From Microbacteriaceae bacterium (lineage in GTDB: Bacteria; Actinomycetota; Actinomycetes; Actinomycetales; Microbacteriaceae): a stretch of 64,000 nucleotides of DNA. The number at the start of each line of letters is the position of its first letter. The first letter of the stretch is position 1. The notes beneath the pieces were generated by a model. That model saw only the letters and a program-made list of their open reading frames with translations. It searched no databases and had not been told where the DNA came from. Made by a program: the position numbers and the translations under genes. This document shows positions 55,903 through 64,000 of this stretch, in pieces. Location: the NCBI GenBank assembly GCA_014377425.1, contig JACMPQ010000098.1:1-64000 (forward strand). The letters run 5' to 3'.

Positions 55903-56599
55903 TCAACTCTGGTCGTCGTCGGCATTTCCGCGGGATTCGGCTTGAGCGCTGAGCGGTGTGGCAATCCGTTCGAGCGACTTGCCCTCCGCATTGCCGCCGA
56001 AGAGGATTTCCACGATGCCGGCCGCGATCAGAAGGCCGGAAAGATTTCGCTCACCGTGAGGTTGGCGACGCTTGCCCCGGCGGAGGCAATGAAGAACACC
56101 ACAGCCCAGGCAATGGTGAGGGTGGTGGCATCTAGCCATTCGGCGGAGACCAGGAGACCGGGGGCCACCAGCAGCACGTCGGAGCCGATGTACGAAACCG
56201 AAATCATCACCTTCCGGCCGATCGTGTCAAATAACCGGCCGAGCACCAACCGCTTGGGATACTTGTTCACGCCACGTGGAAGATCTGGCCGAAGCTCCCT
56301 GTTTTACTCTGCGTGATGCTGAGGTAATCGTCAACCCAGTCGACCATGTCGCCGATTGATTCTTCCGCCTAACGTTCCACGTCGCCCACGATCTTCTCGG
56401 CGTCGGCGTCGGCGTCGGCAGCGTAGTCGGCGCCGATCGCCCCCACGATGGTGATCCCCAGGCCGTCCAGAATCCAGCTGGTGTCGAGACCGATCACGAT
56501 CAGCTAATGCCAGCGCGCCCACGGCAGGCGATCCATGCGGCCGAAAATGATGGTTTTGATGGTTTGCGATTTCGTCGTTGGACTCACCGAATCCCCCAT
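55903..56599 (-). pseudogene. Broken MFS metabolite:H+ symporter
   Basis: Three pieces of one MFS protein can be read on the minus strand. From ATG 56599 comes the N-terminus (MDRLPWARWH, then an in-frame TAG, then LIVIGLDTSWILDGLGITIVGAIGA and an Asp-Ala repeat). Further down a different frame gives GRLFDTIGRKVM and VFFIASAGASVANLTVSEIFP. After another shift comes the typical C-terminus (LIAAGIVEILFGGNAEGKSLE). Most membrane segments between are missing. Nonsense mutation, deletions and frameshifts together make it non-functional. Confidence 0.8.
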
Positions 56600-56754
56600 G
56601 GTTGTTTTCAAAATACCGAGCAGGATTCCTCACGGCGAGCCCTTGCGCGGGGTGCGGGGGCGAGGGACGTCGCCCCGTCAACCGATCAATAGTCAGGCGT
56701 GAGCTCCGTGGTGGTGCCGCTAAACTGGCACTCCCCATGGGTAAAGGATTTCAA

Positions 56755-56928
56755 ATGAACATCGTTGCGTTCGTTGTTGGTGCCGTACTTTTCGTCGGTG
56801 GTATCGTATTATTTGGCTACTCTTGGGATGGCACCCATTTCTCCCAGCTGATGTTCGCCGCGGGGCTCGCCGCCATTGCCGCCAGCATCGCGGTTCCGTT
56901 TCATATCTTGAAGCGCGTCGACAGCTAG
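56755..56928 (+). CDS. Small two-segment membrane protein
   Basis: 57 aa, two hydrophobic helices (NIVAFVVGAVLFVGGIVLFGY and FAAGLAAIAASIAVPFHIL) joined by a short polar loop. ATG 56755 has AAAGG 8 nt upstream; ATG 56737 in the same frame is possible, with a TAAACT box 10 nt before it. Family not recognised. Ends 12 bp before the MOSC gene, so probably co-transcribed with it. Confidence 0.7.
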   Translation: MNIVAFVVGAVLFVGGIVLFGYSWDGTHFSQLMFAAGLAAIAASIAVPFHILKRVDS

Positions 56929-56940
56929 GAAGCACCCCAG

Positions 56941-57522
56941 TTGGCTTCGCTGCTTGCGGTCTGTGTGGTGCAGACTCTTCACGATGATGCGGGCTCGGTG
57001 GGCACGACCGCCATCAACAAACGTGCGATTTCTGGGCCGGTGCGTGTTCGCCCGTTGGGGCTAAATGCCGATGTTCAGGCCGATCGCAAACACCACGGTG
57101 GTCTCGACAAAGCGGTGTATGTCTACGCGCAGGAAGACGCCGACTACTGGGTCGATCAACTCGGTCGGCCGCTTGAGCCCGGCTGGTTCGGTGAGAATCT
57201 TCGCGTCGTGGGGCTGGATGTCTCCGGCGCACTCATCGGCGACCGCTGGCAGTTCGGCTCGGGCGAAAACTCGGTCACCCTAGAGGTCACGATGCCTCGG
57301 GAGCCCTGCGCAACGTTCGCTCGTTGGGTGGTTCGCAGCGGTGGTGAACCGGCAGATGCACGGGGCTGGGTCAAACGCTTCACCGCCGCGGGGCGTCCCG
57401 GGGCTTACGCTCGGGTAATCCGACCGGGCATGATCTCCGCAGGCGACGCCATCATCCGGGTGGGTTCCGCGATACCTGGGGCGGAATCTATCGCACACGT
57501 CTTCTCTGGCATCGCGGCTTAG
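56941..57522 (+). CDS. MOSC-domain protein
   Basis: 193 aa. The beta-barrel MOSC domain of molybdenum-cofactor sulfurase relatives (YiiM-type): INKRAISGPVRVRPLGLNADVQADRKHHGGLDKAVYVYA, then GWFGENLRVVGLD, and the conserved Cys region MPREPCATFARW. Such proteins bind a molybdenum cofactor and reduce N-hydroxylated compounds or pass on sulfur. TTG start with AGGA upstream. Confidence 0.9.
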   Translation: MASLLAVCVVQTLHDDAGSVGTTAINKRAISGPVRVRPLGLNADVQADRKHHGGLDKAVYVYAQEDADYWVDQLGRPLEPGWFGENLRVVGLDVSGALIGDRWQFGSGENSVTLEVTMPREPCATFARWVVRSGGEPADARGWVKRFTAAGRPGAYARVIRPGMISAGDAIIRVGSAIPGAESIAHVFSGIAA

Positions 57523-57620
57523 CGCTAGCCCAGCCGGCCAGCCCCGCGATATTTCCCCGGTTTGGCCCTGCGGATCGGTGCTGTGCGCAATAACTTTCTG
57601 ATCGCGCTCCGCTTTTGAGG

Positions 57621-57652
57621 ACAAAAAACCCCGGCTCAAAAGAACCGGGGCT
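57621..57652 (-). terminator. Rho-independent terminator of the cold-shock gene
   Basis: Read on the minus strand: CCCCGG stem with a 10-nt loop, closing CCGGGG, then TTTTTTG. Confidence 0.85.
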
Positions 57653-57686
57653 TGTTGTGATTCGCGACCGAAGTCAGCGAGTAGAT

Positions 57687-57890
57687 TTAGAGGGCGCGAA
57701 TGTTCTCGGCCTGAAGGCCCTTGGGGCCCTGAGCTACATCGAATTCGACCTTTTGGTTCTCGTCAAGCGACTTGTAGCCGTTGCCCGAGATGGCGGAGAA
57801 ATGCGCGAAGACATCGGCGCTTCCGTCGTCGGGAGAGATGAAGCCGAAGCCCTTTTCAGCGTTAAACCATTTCACAGTACCGGTAGTCAT
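57687..57890 (-). CDS. Cold-shock protein (CspA family)
   Basis: 67 aa single cold-shock domain binding single-stranded nucleic acid. RNP1 KGFGFI and RNP2 DVFAHF are intact, starting [21 protein letters not shown] lies 5 nt before the ATG. A TACTCT box at 58038-58033 predicts a 5' leader of about 135 nt, typical of temperature-responsive csp messages. Confidence 0.96.
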   Translation of the reverse strand: MTTGTVKWFNAEKGFGFISPDDGSADVFAHFSAISGNGYKSLDENQKVEFDVAQGPKGLQAENIRAL

Positions 57891-58032
57891 TGCAAGCTCC
57901 TCCTGGAGTGCTATGCGGGACCCGAACGTCGGGGCCTCGCGCCGAGGAGCCCGCAGTCGCTCTCACTGTGAGACGAATTTAGGCTGACCCAAACGCGTTT
58001 GCGACGTGCGATGCACATCAACTTCTATGGCA

Positions 58033-58038
58033 AGAGTA
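58033..58038 (-). promoter_or_regulatory. Probable -10 box of the cold-shock gene
   Basis: TACTCT on the minus strand; gives a long untranslated leader before the csp start at 57890. Confidence 0.35.
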
Positions 58039-58120
58039 GCCCATAAAGCGGAAAGCGCGCCATGTTTTTTCTGAATTCTTTTCTCGGGGTGTCGGAGGTG
58101 AGAACGACACCCCCGCAAAA

Positions 58121-58135
58121 TAGCCTCAGACAATG
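58121..58135 (+). promoter_or_regulatory. Predicted leaderless promoter of the DUF3097 gene
   Basis: TAGCCT (58121-58126), 6 nt, ATG (58133). Confidence 0.45.
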
Positions 58136-58972
58136 GGCGATGACCGATACTCCAGCGATGTTTTGGCACAGTTCTCGCGACGAGCTCCACGAGTAGCCGC
58201 GGCTACCGTCGCTGCAGATCGTGATCTCGTGGTGGAGCATGCCGGTACCGGATTTTGCGGGGCCGTCGTGCGCCTCGATGGGCGGATGGTCGAACTGGAA
58301 GATTTCGGTGGGGCGGTGCGACTCTTCGCTCTCGGCTCTGGTTTCTTAATTGATGGCGAGCCGATAACCCTCGTGGCACCTGTTCGCCGTGCCACCGGAC
58401 TCGCGCGATCCGCATCCGGGTCGGTGGTCGTTGCGAACCTCACCGCCCGCACTGCCCGGGCTAGCCGAATCTTCGTTGAGGGGCGCCACGACGCCGAGCT
58501 GGTGGAGAAGGTGTGGGGTCACGACCTCCGCGTCGATGGAGTGGTCGTGGAATATCTGGAGGGTGTGGATGACCTCGCGGCAGAAATTGCGCGTTTTCAA
58601 CCGACGGCCACCCGCCGAGTGGGGGTGCTGGTGGATCACTTGGTTGCAGGGTCGAAGGAGAGTCGGGTGGCCAACGCCGTGGCGCGCGGACCCTTTGGCG
58701 CGCACGTACTCGTGGTGGGGCATCCGTTCGTCGATGTCTGGCAGGCGGTGAAGCCGGGCCGCCTCGGAATGATCGGTTGGCCCACGATTCCGAGATCGAT
58801 TGAGTGGAAGCACGGAATATGCGCAGCGCTTGGCTGGCCCCACGAGGATCAGGCCGATATCTCTCGGGCGTGGCAGAAGATTCTCGCGCAGGTGCGCAGT
58901 TTCAATGATTTGGAGCCGGTGCTGCTGGGCCGAGTAGAGCAACTCATCGACTTCGTGACGGCCGAGGAGTAG
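58133..58972 (+). CDS. DUF3097 family protein
   Basis: 279 aa actinobacterial family of unknown function. The segment RIFVEGRHDAELVEKVWG followed by VEYLEGVDDL resembles a Toprim-type acidic motif (Glu..Asp-x-Asp-like) found in topoisomerases and primases, so nucleic acid binding is possible but not established. Expressed divergently from csp and convergent with the oxidoreductase, 7 bp apart. Confidence 0.85.
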   Translation: MGDDRYSSDVLAQFSRRAPRVAAATVAADRDLVVEHAGTGFCGAVVRLDGRMVELEDFGGAVRLFALGSGFLIDGEPITLVAPVRRATGLARSASGSVVVANLTARTARASRIFVEGRHDAELVEKVWGHDLRVDGVVVEYLEGVDDLAAEIARFQPTATRRVGVLVDHLVAGSKESRVANAVARGPFGAHVLVVGHPFVDVWQAVKPGRLGMIGWPTIPRSIEWKHGICAALGWPHEDQADISRAWQKILAQVRSFNDLEPVLLGRVEQLIDFVTAEE

Positions 58973-58979
58973 GCCACCC

Positions 58980-59987
58980 CTACGCGCGCAGTTCCTGCTC
59001 GTCGCGAATCTTGCGCGATCCGAGGCCATGGAACGAGTTATCGACAGGCCGCATGCCCAAGACGACTTTACCGCGGGCATGTCGCTTTTCAAGATCGTCA
59101 AACGCCTCGCGCACCCGGTCGAAGGGGTAGAAACCTGAGATGAGCACGCTCAGGCTGCGATCGGCCGCGAATCCTGCCAGCTTGGCCAAGATTCTGGTCT
59201 GTGATTCGGCGGTTTCGGGACTCGGACGCATGGCTTGAAGCTCCACCTCGCGCCGGTGGTCGCTGGACTGGAATCGCGACGGGCTCACCCCGAGTTCGAG
59301 AGACACGTCGCGGTTGTTTTTACCGAAATTGTCGATGTAGGCGCTCACCCCTCCGGGTGCGAGAGCCCGGATACGGTCGGCGAGACCATCGCCGTAGACA
59401 ACCGGTTTTACTCCGATATGACGCAGATAGTCGAAGTTGCGCTCGCCGCAGGTTCCAATCACGGTCACCCCTTTGATCATGGCCAGATGTGCCTCCATGG
59501 CGCCGACCCCACCGGCGGCCGCGGAGATCACCATGGTTTCCCCAGCAACGACGTTCACCGCCTGCACCGCCTCGTAGGCGGCAAGACCCGCAAGAAACAG
59601 GCTTCCCGCAATTTCCCACGACAGATTGGCCGGTTTGGCCACCAGGTTGCCCTGAGGCACCACAAGGTGGGTGGCCTGCGAACCCATGGTGGTGTGACCG
59701 AGAACCTCGGATCCCTTGGCGAAGTTGGTCACGCCTTCGCCGATCGCGGTTACGATCCCTGCGAAGTCACTGCCCTGCCCCTGGGGAAAGTCAATGGGCA
59801 TTTCGTCTCGGAAGAGACCCTGCCGAACAAACGCCTCGATGTGGTTGATGCCTGCCGCCATAACCTCGACAAGGACCTCGCCCGGCCCGGCAATCGGGGT
59901 TTCGATGGGAACAATTTCCAGCATGTCCACTCCGCCGTAGCCGGAGAATCGAACAGCGCGGGCGGGGGATTTGCGGAGGGAAACCAT
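58980..59987 (-). CDS. NADP-dependent zinc-independent oxidoreductase (quinone oxidoreductase type)
   Basis: 335 aa medium-chain dehydrogenase fold: GroES-like N-terminal domain (GPGEVLVEVMAAGINHIEAFVRQG), Rossmann domain with SAAAGGVGAMEAHLA, and a C-terminal DRVREAFDDLEKRHARGKVVL. No structural zinc Cys cluster, in line with quinone oxidoreductases. Substrate unknown. ATG 59987; a CAAAAT box lies 6 nt upstream. Confidence 0.9.
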   Translation of the reverse strand: MVSLRKSPARAVRFSGYGGVDMLEIVPIETPIAGPGEVLVEVMAAGINHIEAFVRQGLFRDEMPIDFPQGQGSDFAGIVTAIGEGVTNFAKGSEVLGHTTMGSQATHLVVPQGNLVAKPANLSWEIAGSLFLAGLAAYEAVQAVNVVAGETMVISAAAGGVGAMEAHLAMIKGVTVIGTCGERNFDYLRHIGVKPVVYGDGLADRIRALAPGGVSAYIDNFGKNNRDVSLELGVSPSRFQSSDHRREVELQAMRPSPETAESQTRILAKLAGFAADRSLSVLISGFYPFDRVREAFDDLEKRHARGKVVLGMRPVDNSFHGLGSRKIRDEQELRA

Positions 59988-60146
59988 ACCGACATTTTGC
60001 CTCTCGTCAGGTGAACATACGGTGTGTGTTTACCCGGAGCGGTGGCTGTTCCGTATGGAGGAGGCGCGGCCGATGGGGTACCAACGTTCGGGCATTGGTG
60101 CACAGAATTTGAGAAGCTGGTAGTTCACCCACGAAAGGACACTGTC

Positions 60147-60914
60147 ATGGGCTTTCTTGATCGGCTGTTTGGCCGCGAAGAAAAAAACATCGAAACGGCC
60201 GGCGGTGTTTCGGTGCCGAATACCGGGCGTGAGCGCAGCGACGATGAGATTGCGGTGGAGCGCTACCAATACCTGCTGCGCACGGCACCGCCGTCGACGA
60301 TCGAACAGGTGCACACCGAAGCCTTCAGCAAGCTGACGCCGGAACAGCGTGAATTGCTGTTCACTCAGCTGAGCACCGAACTTCCCGCCGCGGAACGACC
60401 GGCGAATTCTGATGCCGCAACAATGGCCACCTCGGCGACGCGGGCTGAGATTCAGCAGCCGGGAACCCTCATGCGCACCCTCGGTAGTCAGGGTGGTGGC
60501 GCCGCCGGGCAGGCGGAATTTGGCGGGCAGCAGGGCGCCCAACCGGGCGGAATGGGCTTCGGGCAGGGACGCGGCATGGGCGGCATGGGAGGGATGGGCT
60601 TCGGGGGGATGTTTGGAAGCTCTCTGCTTGGTTCGGTTGCCGGTTACGTCATCGGCTCAAGCATCATGCATTCCTTTCTCCCGACCGATTCCGGCAACGC
60701 GGGTGCAGACGGTGGCGGAGACAGCGGAGCAGATTCCGGAAATGGGGATTCGGGTGGCGCTGATTCGGGTGCGGACTCGGGGACGACCGAGGCGGCCGGA
60801 GCTGATGCCGGTGCAGCTGATGCCGGTGCAGCTGACTCCGGTGGGGACTTCGGTGGTGGTGGGGACTTTGGCGGTGGCGGCGATTTCGGGGGTGGCGGCG
60901 ACTTTAGCTTTTAG
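60147..60914 (+). CDS. Gly-rich protein with conserved N-terminal module
   Basis: 255 aa. The N-terminal ~85 residues (MGFLDRLFGREE, DDEIAVERYQYLLRTAPPSTIEQVHTEAFSKLTPEQR) form a helical module found in many actinobacteria, sometimes mislabelled cation-transporting ATPase. The middle is Gly/Met-rich with a hydrophobic patch (GSSLLGSVAGYVIGSSIM) and the C-terminus is Gly/Asp/Ser repeats ending in three GGGGDF units. GAAAGGA precedes the ATG. Function unknown. Confidence 0.75.
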   Translation: MGFLDRLFGREEKNIETAGGVSVPNTGRERSDDEIAVERYQYLLRTAPPSTIEQVHTEAFSKLTPEQRELLFTQLSTELPAAERPANSDAATMATSATRAEIQQPGTLMRTLGSQGGGAAGQAEFGGQQGAQPGGMGFGQGRGMGGMGGMGFGGMFGSSLLGSVAGYVIGSSIMHSFLPTDSGNAGADGGGDSGADSGNGDSGGADSGADSGTTEAAGADAGAADAGAADSGGDFGGGGDFGGGGDFGGGGDFSF

Positions 60915-60933
60915 CGGTGCACACTGGGCGCGC

Positions 60934-60948
60934 TAGCCTCAATCCGTG
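60934..60948 (+). promoter_or_regulatory. Predicted leaderless promoter of the GNAT gene
   Basis: TAGCCT (60934-60939), 6 nt, GTG (60946). Confidence 0.45.
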
Positions 60949-61467
60949 ACCCACATCATTCGAAACCTGACTGCTACCGACCTCGATCAGGTGTGCGAGT
61001 TAAATTCGGCGGCCGTGCCCGCGGTGTCGGAGGCCTCGTCCGCGGCGATTGAATCCTTGCTCGCACTGAGCGGCCACGGGTTTGCCGTCGTTGATGAGGC
61101 TGCCGATGCGGCCATACTCGGATTCATCGTTGCCTTTGATCCGGGCAGTAACTACGCGAGCGAGAACTACCGCTACTTCGAGCAGCGCGGCAGCGACAGC
61201 CTTTATATTGACCGCGTTGTTGTGCGCGAAGAACATCGTGGATTGCACTTGGGTCAGTTTCTCTACGCGCACGCCTTTGCATTAGCCCGAGCTGCGGGCC
61301 GGGAGGAGGTGACGTGTGAGGTGAACATCATCCCGCCCAACCCGGGATCGATGCGTTTTCACGCCCGGTTAGGCTTCGCCGAGGTCGGCCAGCAGGAAAC
61401 CAAAGACGGCACCGTGCGGGTGGCTCTGTTGGCGGCGGGAGTCGCACGCGAGTCCCGGTCGGCTTGA
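60946..61467 (+). CDS. GNAT-family N-acetyltransferase
   Basis: 173 aa acetyl-CoA dependent acyltransferase. The acetyl-CoA site is in IDRVVVREEHRGLHLGQFLYAHA, and the C-terminal part has NPGSMRFHARLGFAEVG. A start at GTG 60946 gives full family length. Substrate unknown. Confidence 0.88.
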   Translation: MTHIIRNLTATDLDQVCELNSAAVPAVSEASSAAIESLLALSGHGFAVVDEAADAAILGFIVAFDPGSNYASENYRYFEQRGSDSLYIDRVVVREEHRGLHLGQFLYAHAFALARAAGREEVTCEVNIIPPNPGSMRFHARLGFAEVGQQETKDGTVRVALLAAGVARESRSA

Positions 61468-61565
61468 CCGGTATTTTCGGCCTCGACTGAGCAGAGGAGC
61501 ACTTCCGAGGTTTAGACCATTTCACGGGCTCGCGCAAGGGTGGGAAACCCGCAGGCTGGTCAAGT

Positions 61566-61581
61566 TAGATTCGCTCCCATG
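61566..61581 (+). promoter_or_regulatory. Predicted leaderless promoter of the acyl-CoA dehydrogenase-like gene
   Basis: TAGATT (61566-61571), 7 nt, ATG (61579). Confidence 0.4.
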
Positions 61582-62643
61582 TTGCAGAAGAACTCCGCCA
61601 TCGCTCGGTTGGACGAACGGCGCAATGAGCAGGTCGACCGGATGCTGCGAGACGCCGTAACGCACACAATCGCCTGCTCCGACGATCTCGACGCCACCCT
61701 CGCGTTCGCCCGTCAACTCGGAACGGCCACACCCTCACCCGGGCATGGCCGCACGCTCCAGTTGTGGCAGACGCTGGCGAGCGTCGCCGCCGTCGATCTC
61801 ACCGTCGCGCGAATAGTGGAACCGCACCTCGATGCTCTCGCCATCTTGCGCGAGGCTCGAGAGGGGGCTCTTGCCACACCGAGCAGCGTGTGGGGAGTGT
61901 TCGCTGCAGAGTCCGCCGGGGTTGAACTGACGGCCGCGGAGACGGACGACGGCTGGCGGCTTTCCGGAACCAAACCCTGGTGCTCACTCGCCGGCCGACT
62001 CAGCCACGCCCTCGTAACGGCGCGACTCGCCGACGGACACCGCCGACTTTTTGCCGTCGACCTCACCGATGAGGGAATCGTTGTTCGCCCCGACGCCTGG
62101 GCGGCGCGCGGGTTGACGGAGGTGCCGAGCGGGCCGGTTGACTTCGACCGGGTAGACGCACGGCCGGTGGGGGCCGCGGGTTGGTATCTCAGCCGCGCGG
62201 GTTTCGCCTGGGGTGGTATCGGGGTGGCCGCCATCTGGTGGGGTGGCACCTTGGGGATTGCACGCACCCTCGACCACAGCACGCGGGAGCGTCGGGCCGA
62301 TCAGATCGCTCTCATGCAACTCGGTGCGGTGGACGTGTTGATCGAGACCGGTCGGCTCGCGCTGGCGTATGCCGCTGCGGTAGTGGACGCAACCGGAATC
62401 GACGCCGAACAGCCCGAGCGGGCAGGAATTCTGGCGCTCCGTACCCGGTCTATCGTTGCGGGCTCGGCCGAACAGGTTATAGCCCGGGCCGGCCATGCGC
62501 TGGGGCCGGCACCGCTTGCCCTCAACGCCAGTCACGCCCGACGGGTAGCCGATCTGCAGTTGTATCTTCGCCAGCATCACGCCGAACGGGATGAGGCTGC
62601 ACTCGGCACGGCGTTGCTGGAGTCGGGACTGCCGACGTGGTGA
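61579..62643 (+). CDS. Acyl-CoA dehydrogenase-like protein
   Basis: 354 aa flavoprotein-fold member. The middle domain shows WGVFAAESAGVELTAAETDDGWRLSGTKPWCSLAG, and the C-terminal helical domain ends with VARRVADLQLYLRQHHAERD-like sequence. It is shorter at the N-terminus than degradative enzymes, and the catalytic Glu is not evident, so it may act as an oxidase or accessory enzyme. ATG 61579 is preferred to the track's 61540 because of the TAGATT box. It overlaps the next gene by 4 bp, making one co-translated unit. Confidence 0.82.
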   Translation: MLQKNSAIARLDERRNEQVDRMLRDAVTHTIACSDDLDATLAFARQLGTATPSPGHGRTLQLWQTLASVAAVDLTVARIVEPHLDALAILREAREGALATPSSVWGVFAAESAGVELTAAETDDGWRLSGTKPWCSLAGRLSHALVTARLADGHRRLFAVDLTDEGIVVRPDAWAARGLTEVPSGPVDFDRVDARPVGAAGWYLSRAGFAWGGIGVAAIWWGGTLGIARTLDHSTRERRADQIALMQLGAVDVLIETGRLALAYAAAVVDATGIDAEQPERAGILALRTRSIVAGSAEQVIARAGHALGPAPLALNASHARRVADLQLYLRQHHAERDEAALGTALLESGLPTW

Positions 62644-63992
62644 GTTTTGACCATCGGGCGGAGGGCACCCGCGAAGAGAGCTGGCTTACCGCAGACCGCT
62701 GGGGCGCGGTTCCGGCGCTGGTGTTAACCGATCTCACGCGGCTAGTGGTTGTGGCGGCGCATCCGGATGACGAATCCCTCGGCGCAGGCGGCCTCATGGC
62801 ACGGGCGACGGCGCTTGGCGTACCAATTCGAGTGGTGGTCGCAACCAATGGCGATGCCTCGCATCCGAATTCCCCCACCATGACGCGGGCGGCGCTCGCC
62901 GAGAAGCGCAAAGCCGAGGTTCGCACCGCGGTGCGGTTCGTCGCCCCACTTGCCGAGATCGATTTTCTGGATTTACCGGATGGCGAGTTGGCCGAGCACA
63001 GCGAGCAATTACAGGCGCACCTCGACGGACTGGATCTCGCTCCCGGTGCGCTCCTGGTGGCGCCCTGGCGGGAGGACGGGCACGGCGACCACGATGTGGC
63101 CGGTCTGGTTTCGGCTCAGGTGGCGCGAACATCCGGTGCTCAGACACTGGAGTATCCGGTGTGGATGTGGCACTGGGCGGCCGTTGACGACAACGCCGTG
63201 CCCTGGGATCGTTTTGTCACCCTGAAACTGGGCGGGGAGGAGGTTGCGGCCAAATCCCGAGCAATTGAGGCCCATCGGAGCCAGATCGAGCCGCTGTCGG
63301 AGGCGGTGGGCGATGAGGTGCTGCTGGGCGAGGAGTTCCAAGAATATTTTCGCCGGCCGTTTGAGGTGTTTGTGACCCCGCTGGGCAGCCAGACCCTGGC
63401 CGAAGATTATTTCGACGAGTTCTACCGGGGCAACGACGACCCCTGGGGGTTTGAGACCCGGTGGTATGAAATTCGTAAGCGTGCGCTCACCGTGGCCAGC
63501 CTGCCTCGACCGCTCTTCGCCTCGGGTTTGGAGATCGGATGCTCGATCGGAGTACTCACCGCGGAGCTGGCCGGTCGCTGCGCCCACCTGGTGGCTACCG
63601 ACATTGCGGAACAGCCGCTCTCACGCGCCCGAGCACGGCTCATCGACCAGGCTCACGTGCGGCTGGAGCGACTGGACATGCCCCGCCAGTGGCCGGAAGG
63701 GACCTTCGACCTGGTGGTGCTTTCGGAGGTTGCCTACTACTGGAGCGCCGACGACCTCAGCTCCGCGATTGCGTTGATTGATGAGTGCCTCACCGCCGAC
63801 GGGGTTGTTGTGGCCTGCCACTGGCGGCATCCGGTCGATGGATATCCGGAGCGTGGCGACGACGTGCACGCCGCGTTGCGGGCACACCGCGGCCTGCGGT
63901 TGCTGTCATCTCACGTGGAGGAGGATTTTTTACTCGACGTTTTCGTGCGCCCCGGTGCCCGATCGGTGGCCAGCGAAAACGGGCTGGTCTGA
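62640..63992 (+). CDS. Bifunctional PIG-L deacetylase / NodS-like SAM methyltransferase
   Basis: 450 aa fusion. The N-terminal half (about 1-225) is a zinc-dependent PIG-L/LmbE de-N-acetylase: VVAAHPDDESLGAGG, LPDGEL, and WREDGHGDHDVAG supplying metal ligands. The C-terminal half is a methyltransferase resembling NodS: FYRGNDDPWGFETRWYEIRKRALT then GLEIGCSIGVLTAELAGRC (SAM site). The natural reading is removal of an N-acetyl group from an amino sugar followed by N-methylation. Starts at GTG 62640 (GTGA overlap) or 62637. Confidence 0.88.
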   Translation: MSFDHRAEGTREESWLTADRWGAVPALVLTDLTRLVVVAAHPDDESLGAGGLMARATALGVPIRVVVATNGDASHPNSPTMTRAALAEKRKAEVRTAVRFVAPLAEIDFLDLPDGELAEHSEQLQAHLDGLDLAPGALLVAPWREDGHGDHDVAGLVSAQVARTSGAQTLEYPVWMWHWAAVDDNAVPWDRFVTLKLGGEEVAAKSRAIEAHRSQIEPLSEAVGDEVLLGEEFQEYFRRPFEVFVTPLGSQTLAEDYFDEFYRGNDDPWGFETRWYEIRKRALTVASLPRPLFASGLEIGCSIGVLTAELAGRCAHLVATDIAEQPLSRARARLIDQAHVRLERLDMPRQWPEGTFDLVVLSEVAYYWSADDLSSAIALIDECLTADGVVVACHWRHPVDGYPERGDDVHAALRAHRGLRLLSSHVEEDFLLDVFVRPGARSVASENGLV

Positions 63993-64000
63993 TGGTGGTG
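63992..64000 (+). CDS. First codons of a downstream gene (partial)
   Basis: ATG at 63992 overlaps the previous stop as TGATG, and three codons (M-V-V) fit in the window. In comparable clusters a glycosyltransferase follows; that identity is a guess from context only. Confidence 0.45.

Overview
The window reads as chromosomal DNA of a high-GC actinobacterium, most likely a member of the Microbacteriaceae (inference). The grounds are the gene order xerC, M23 peptidase, rpsB-tsf-pyrH-frr-cdsA, the DivIVA-like polar-growth proteins, the GlgE maltosyltransferase pathway, the iscS-type/mnmA/ligA/gatCAB block, and a LigA carrying the extra block I associate with this family. No rRNA, tRNA, CRISPR array, insertion sequence or prophage was seen. 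Many starts are GTG or TTG.

Layout. 0-7 kb: edge of a leaderless minus-strand gene, XerC recombinase, secreted M23 peptidase, ribosomal protein S2, EF-Ts, a strong terminator, then UMP kinase, ribosome recycling factor and CDP-diglyceride synthase. 7-14.6 kb: cell-envelope and growth genes (DivIVA-domain protein, transglycosylase-like protein, coiled-coil protein, AI-2E-type permease, large membrane protein, thioredoxin-fold/TPR protein). 14.6-23.9 kb: alpha-glucan cluster glgB-glgE (minus), glgP (plus), glgX (minus). 24-32.8 kb: cysteine desulfurase, lipoprotein, tRNA thiolase MnmA, NAD-dependent ligase LigA and the amidotransferase GatCAB. 32.8-34.9 kb: an AT-richer region of broken genes. 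35-50 kb: accessory metabolism, comprising a cation/proton antiporter, a two-component FMN monooxygenase pair, a HisD-family dehydrogenase, a nitrilase-family amidase, a LysR regulator divergent from a short-chain dehydrogenase, a glyoxalase-fold protein, and an aldolase-HAD-DhaL-DhaK sugar/triose operon. 50-57 kb: MFS sugar permease, DUF222/HNH endonuclease, methyltransferase, a ruined MFS transporter, and a MOSC protein. 57-64 kb: cold-shock protein, DUF3097 protein, quinone-type oxidoreductase, Gly-rich protein, GNAT acetyltransferase, and a tight cluster of acyl-CoA dehydrogenase-like protein plus PIG-L deacetylase/NodS-like methyltransferase fusion plus the first codons of another gene.

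Two signals run through the whole window. First, at least ten genes have a TANNNT box exactly 6-7 nt before the start codon with no Shine-Dalgarno sequence, which predicts leaderless transcripts. Second, short tandem repeats (6-36 bp units) occur every few kilobases, both between genes and in frame inside conserved proteins (XerC, GlgB, GlgE, LigA, the sugar permease, the HNH protein). Together with several frameshifted pseudogenes these suggest a genome with active slippage and decay.

Functional links: IscS-type desulfurase can supply sulfur to MnmA; GlgP, GlgX, GlgE and GlgB form a build-and-degrade loop for alpha-glucan; the flavin reductase probably feeds FMNH2 to the divergent monooxygenase; DhaK and DhaL together form a dihydroxyacetone-type kinase next to an aldolase that could produce its substrate.
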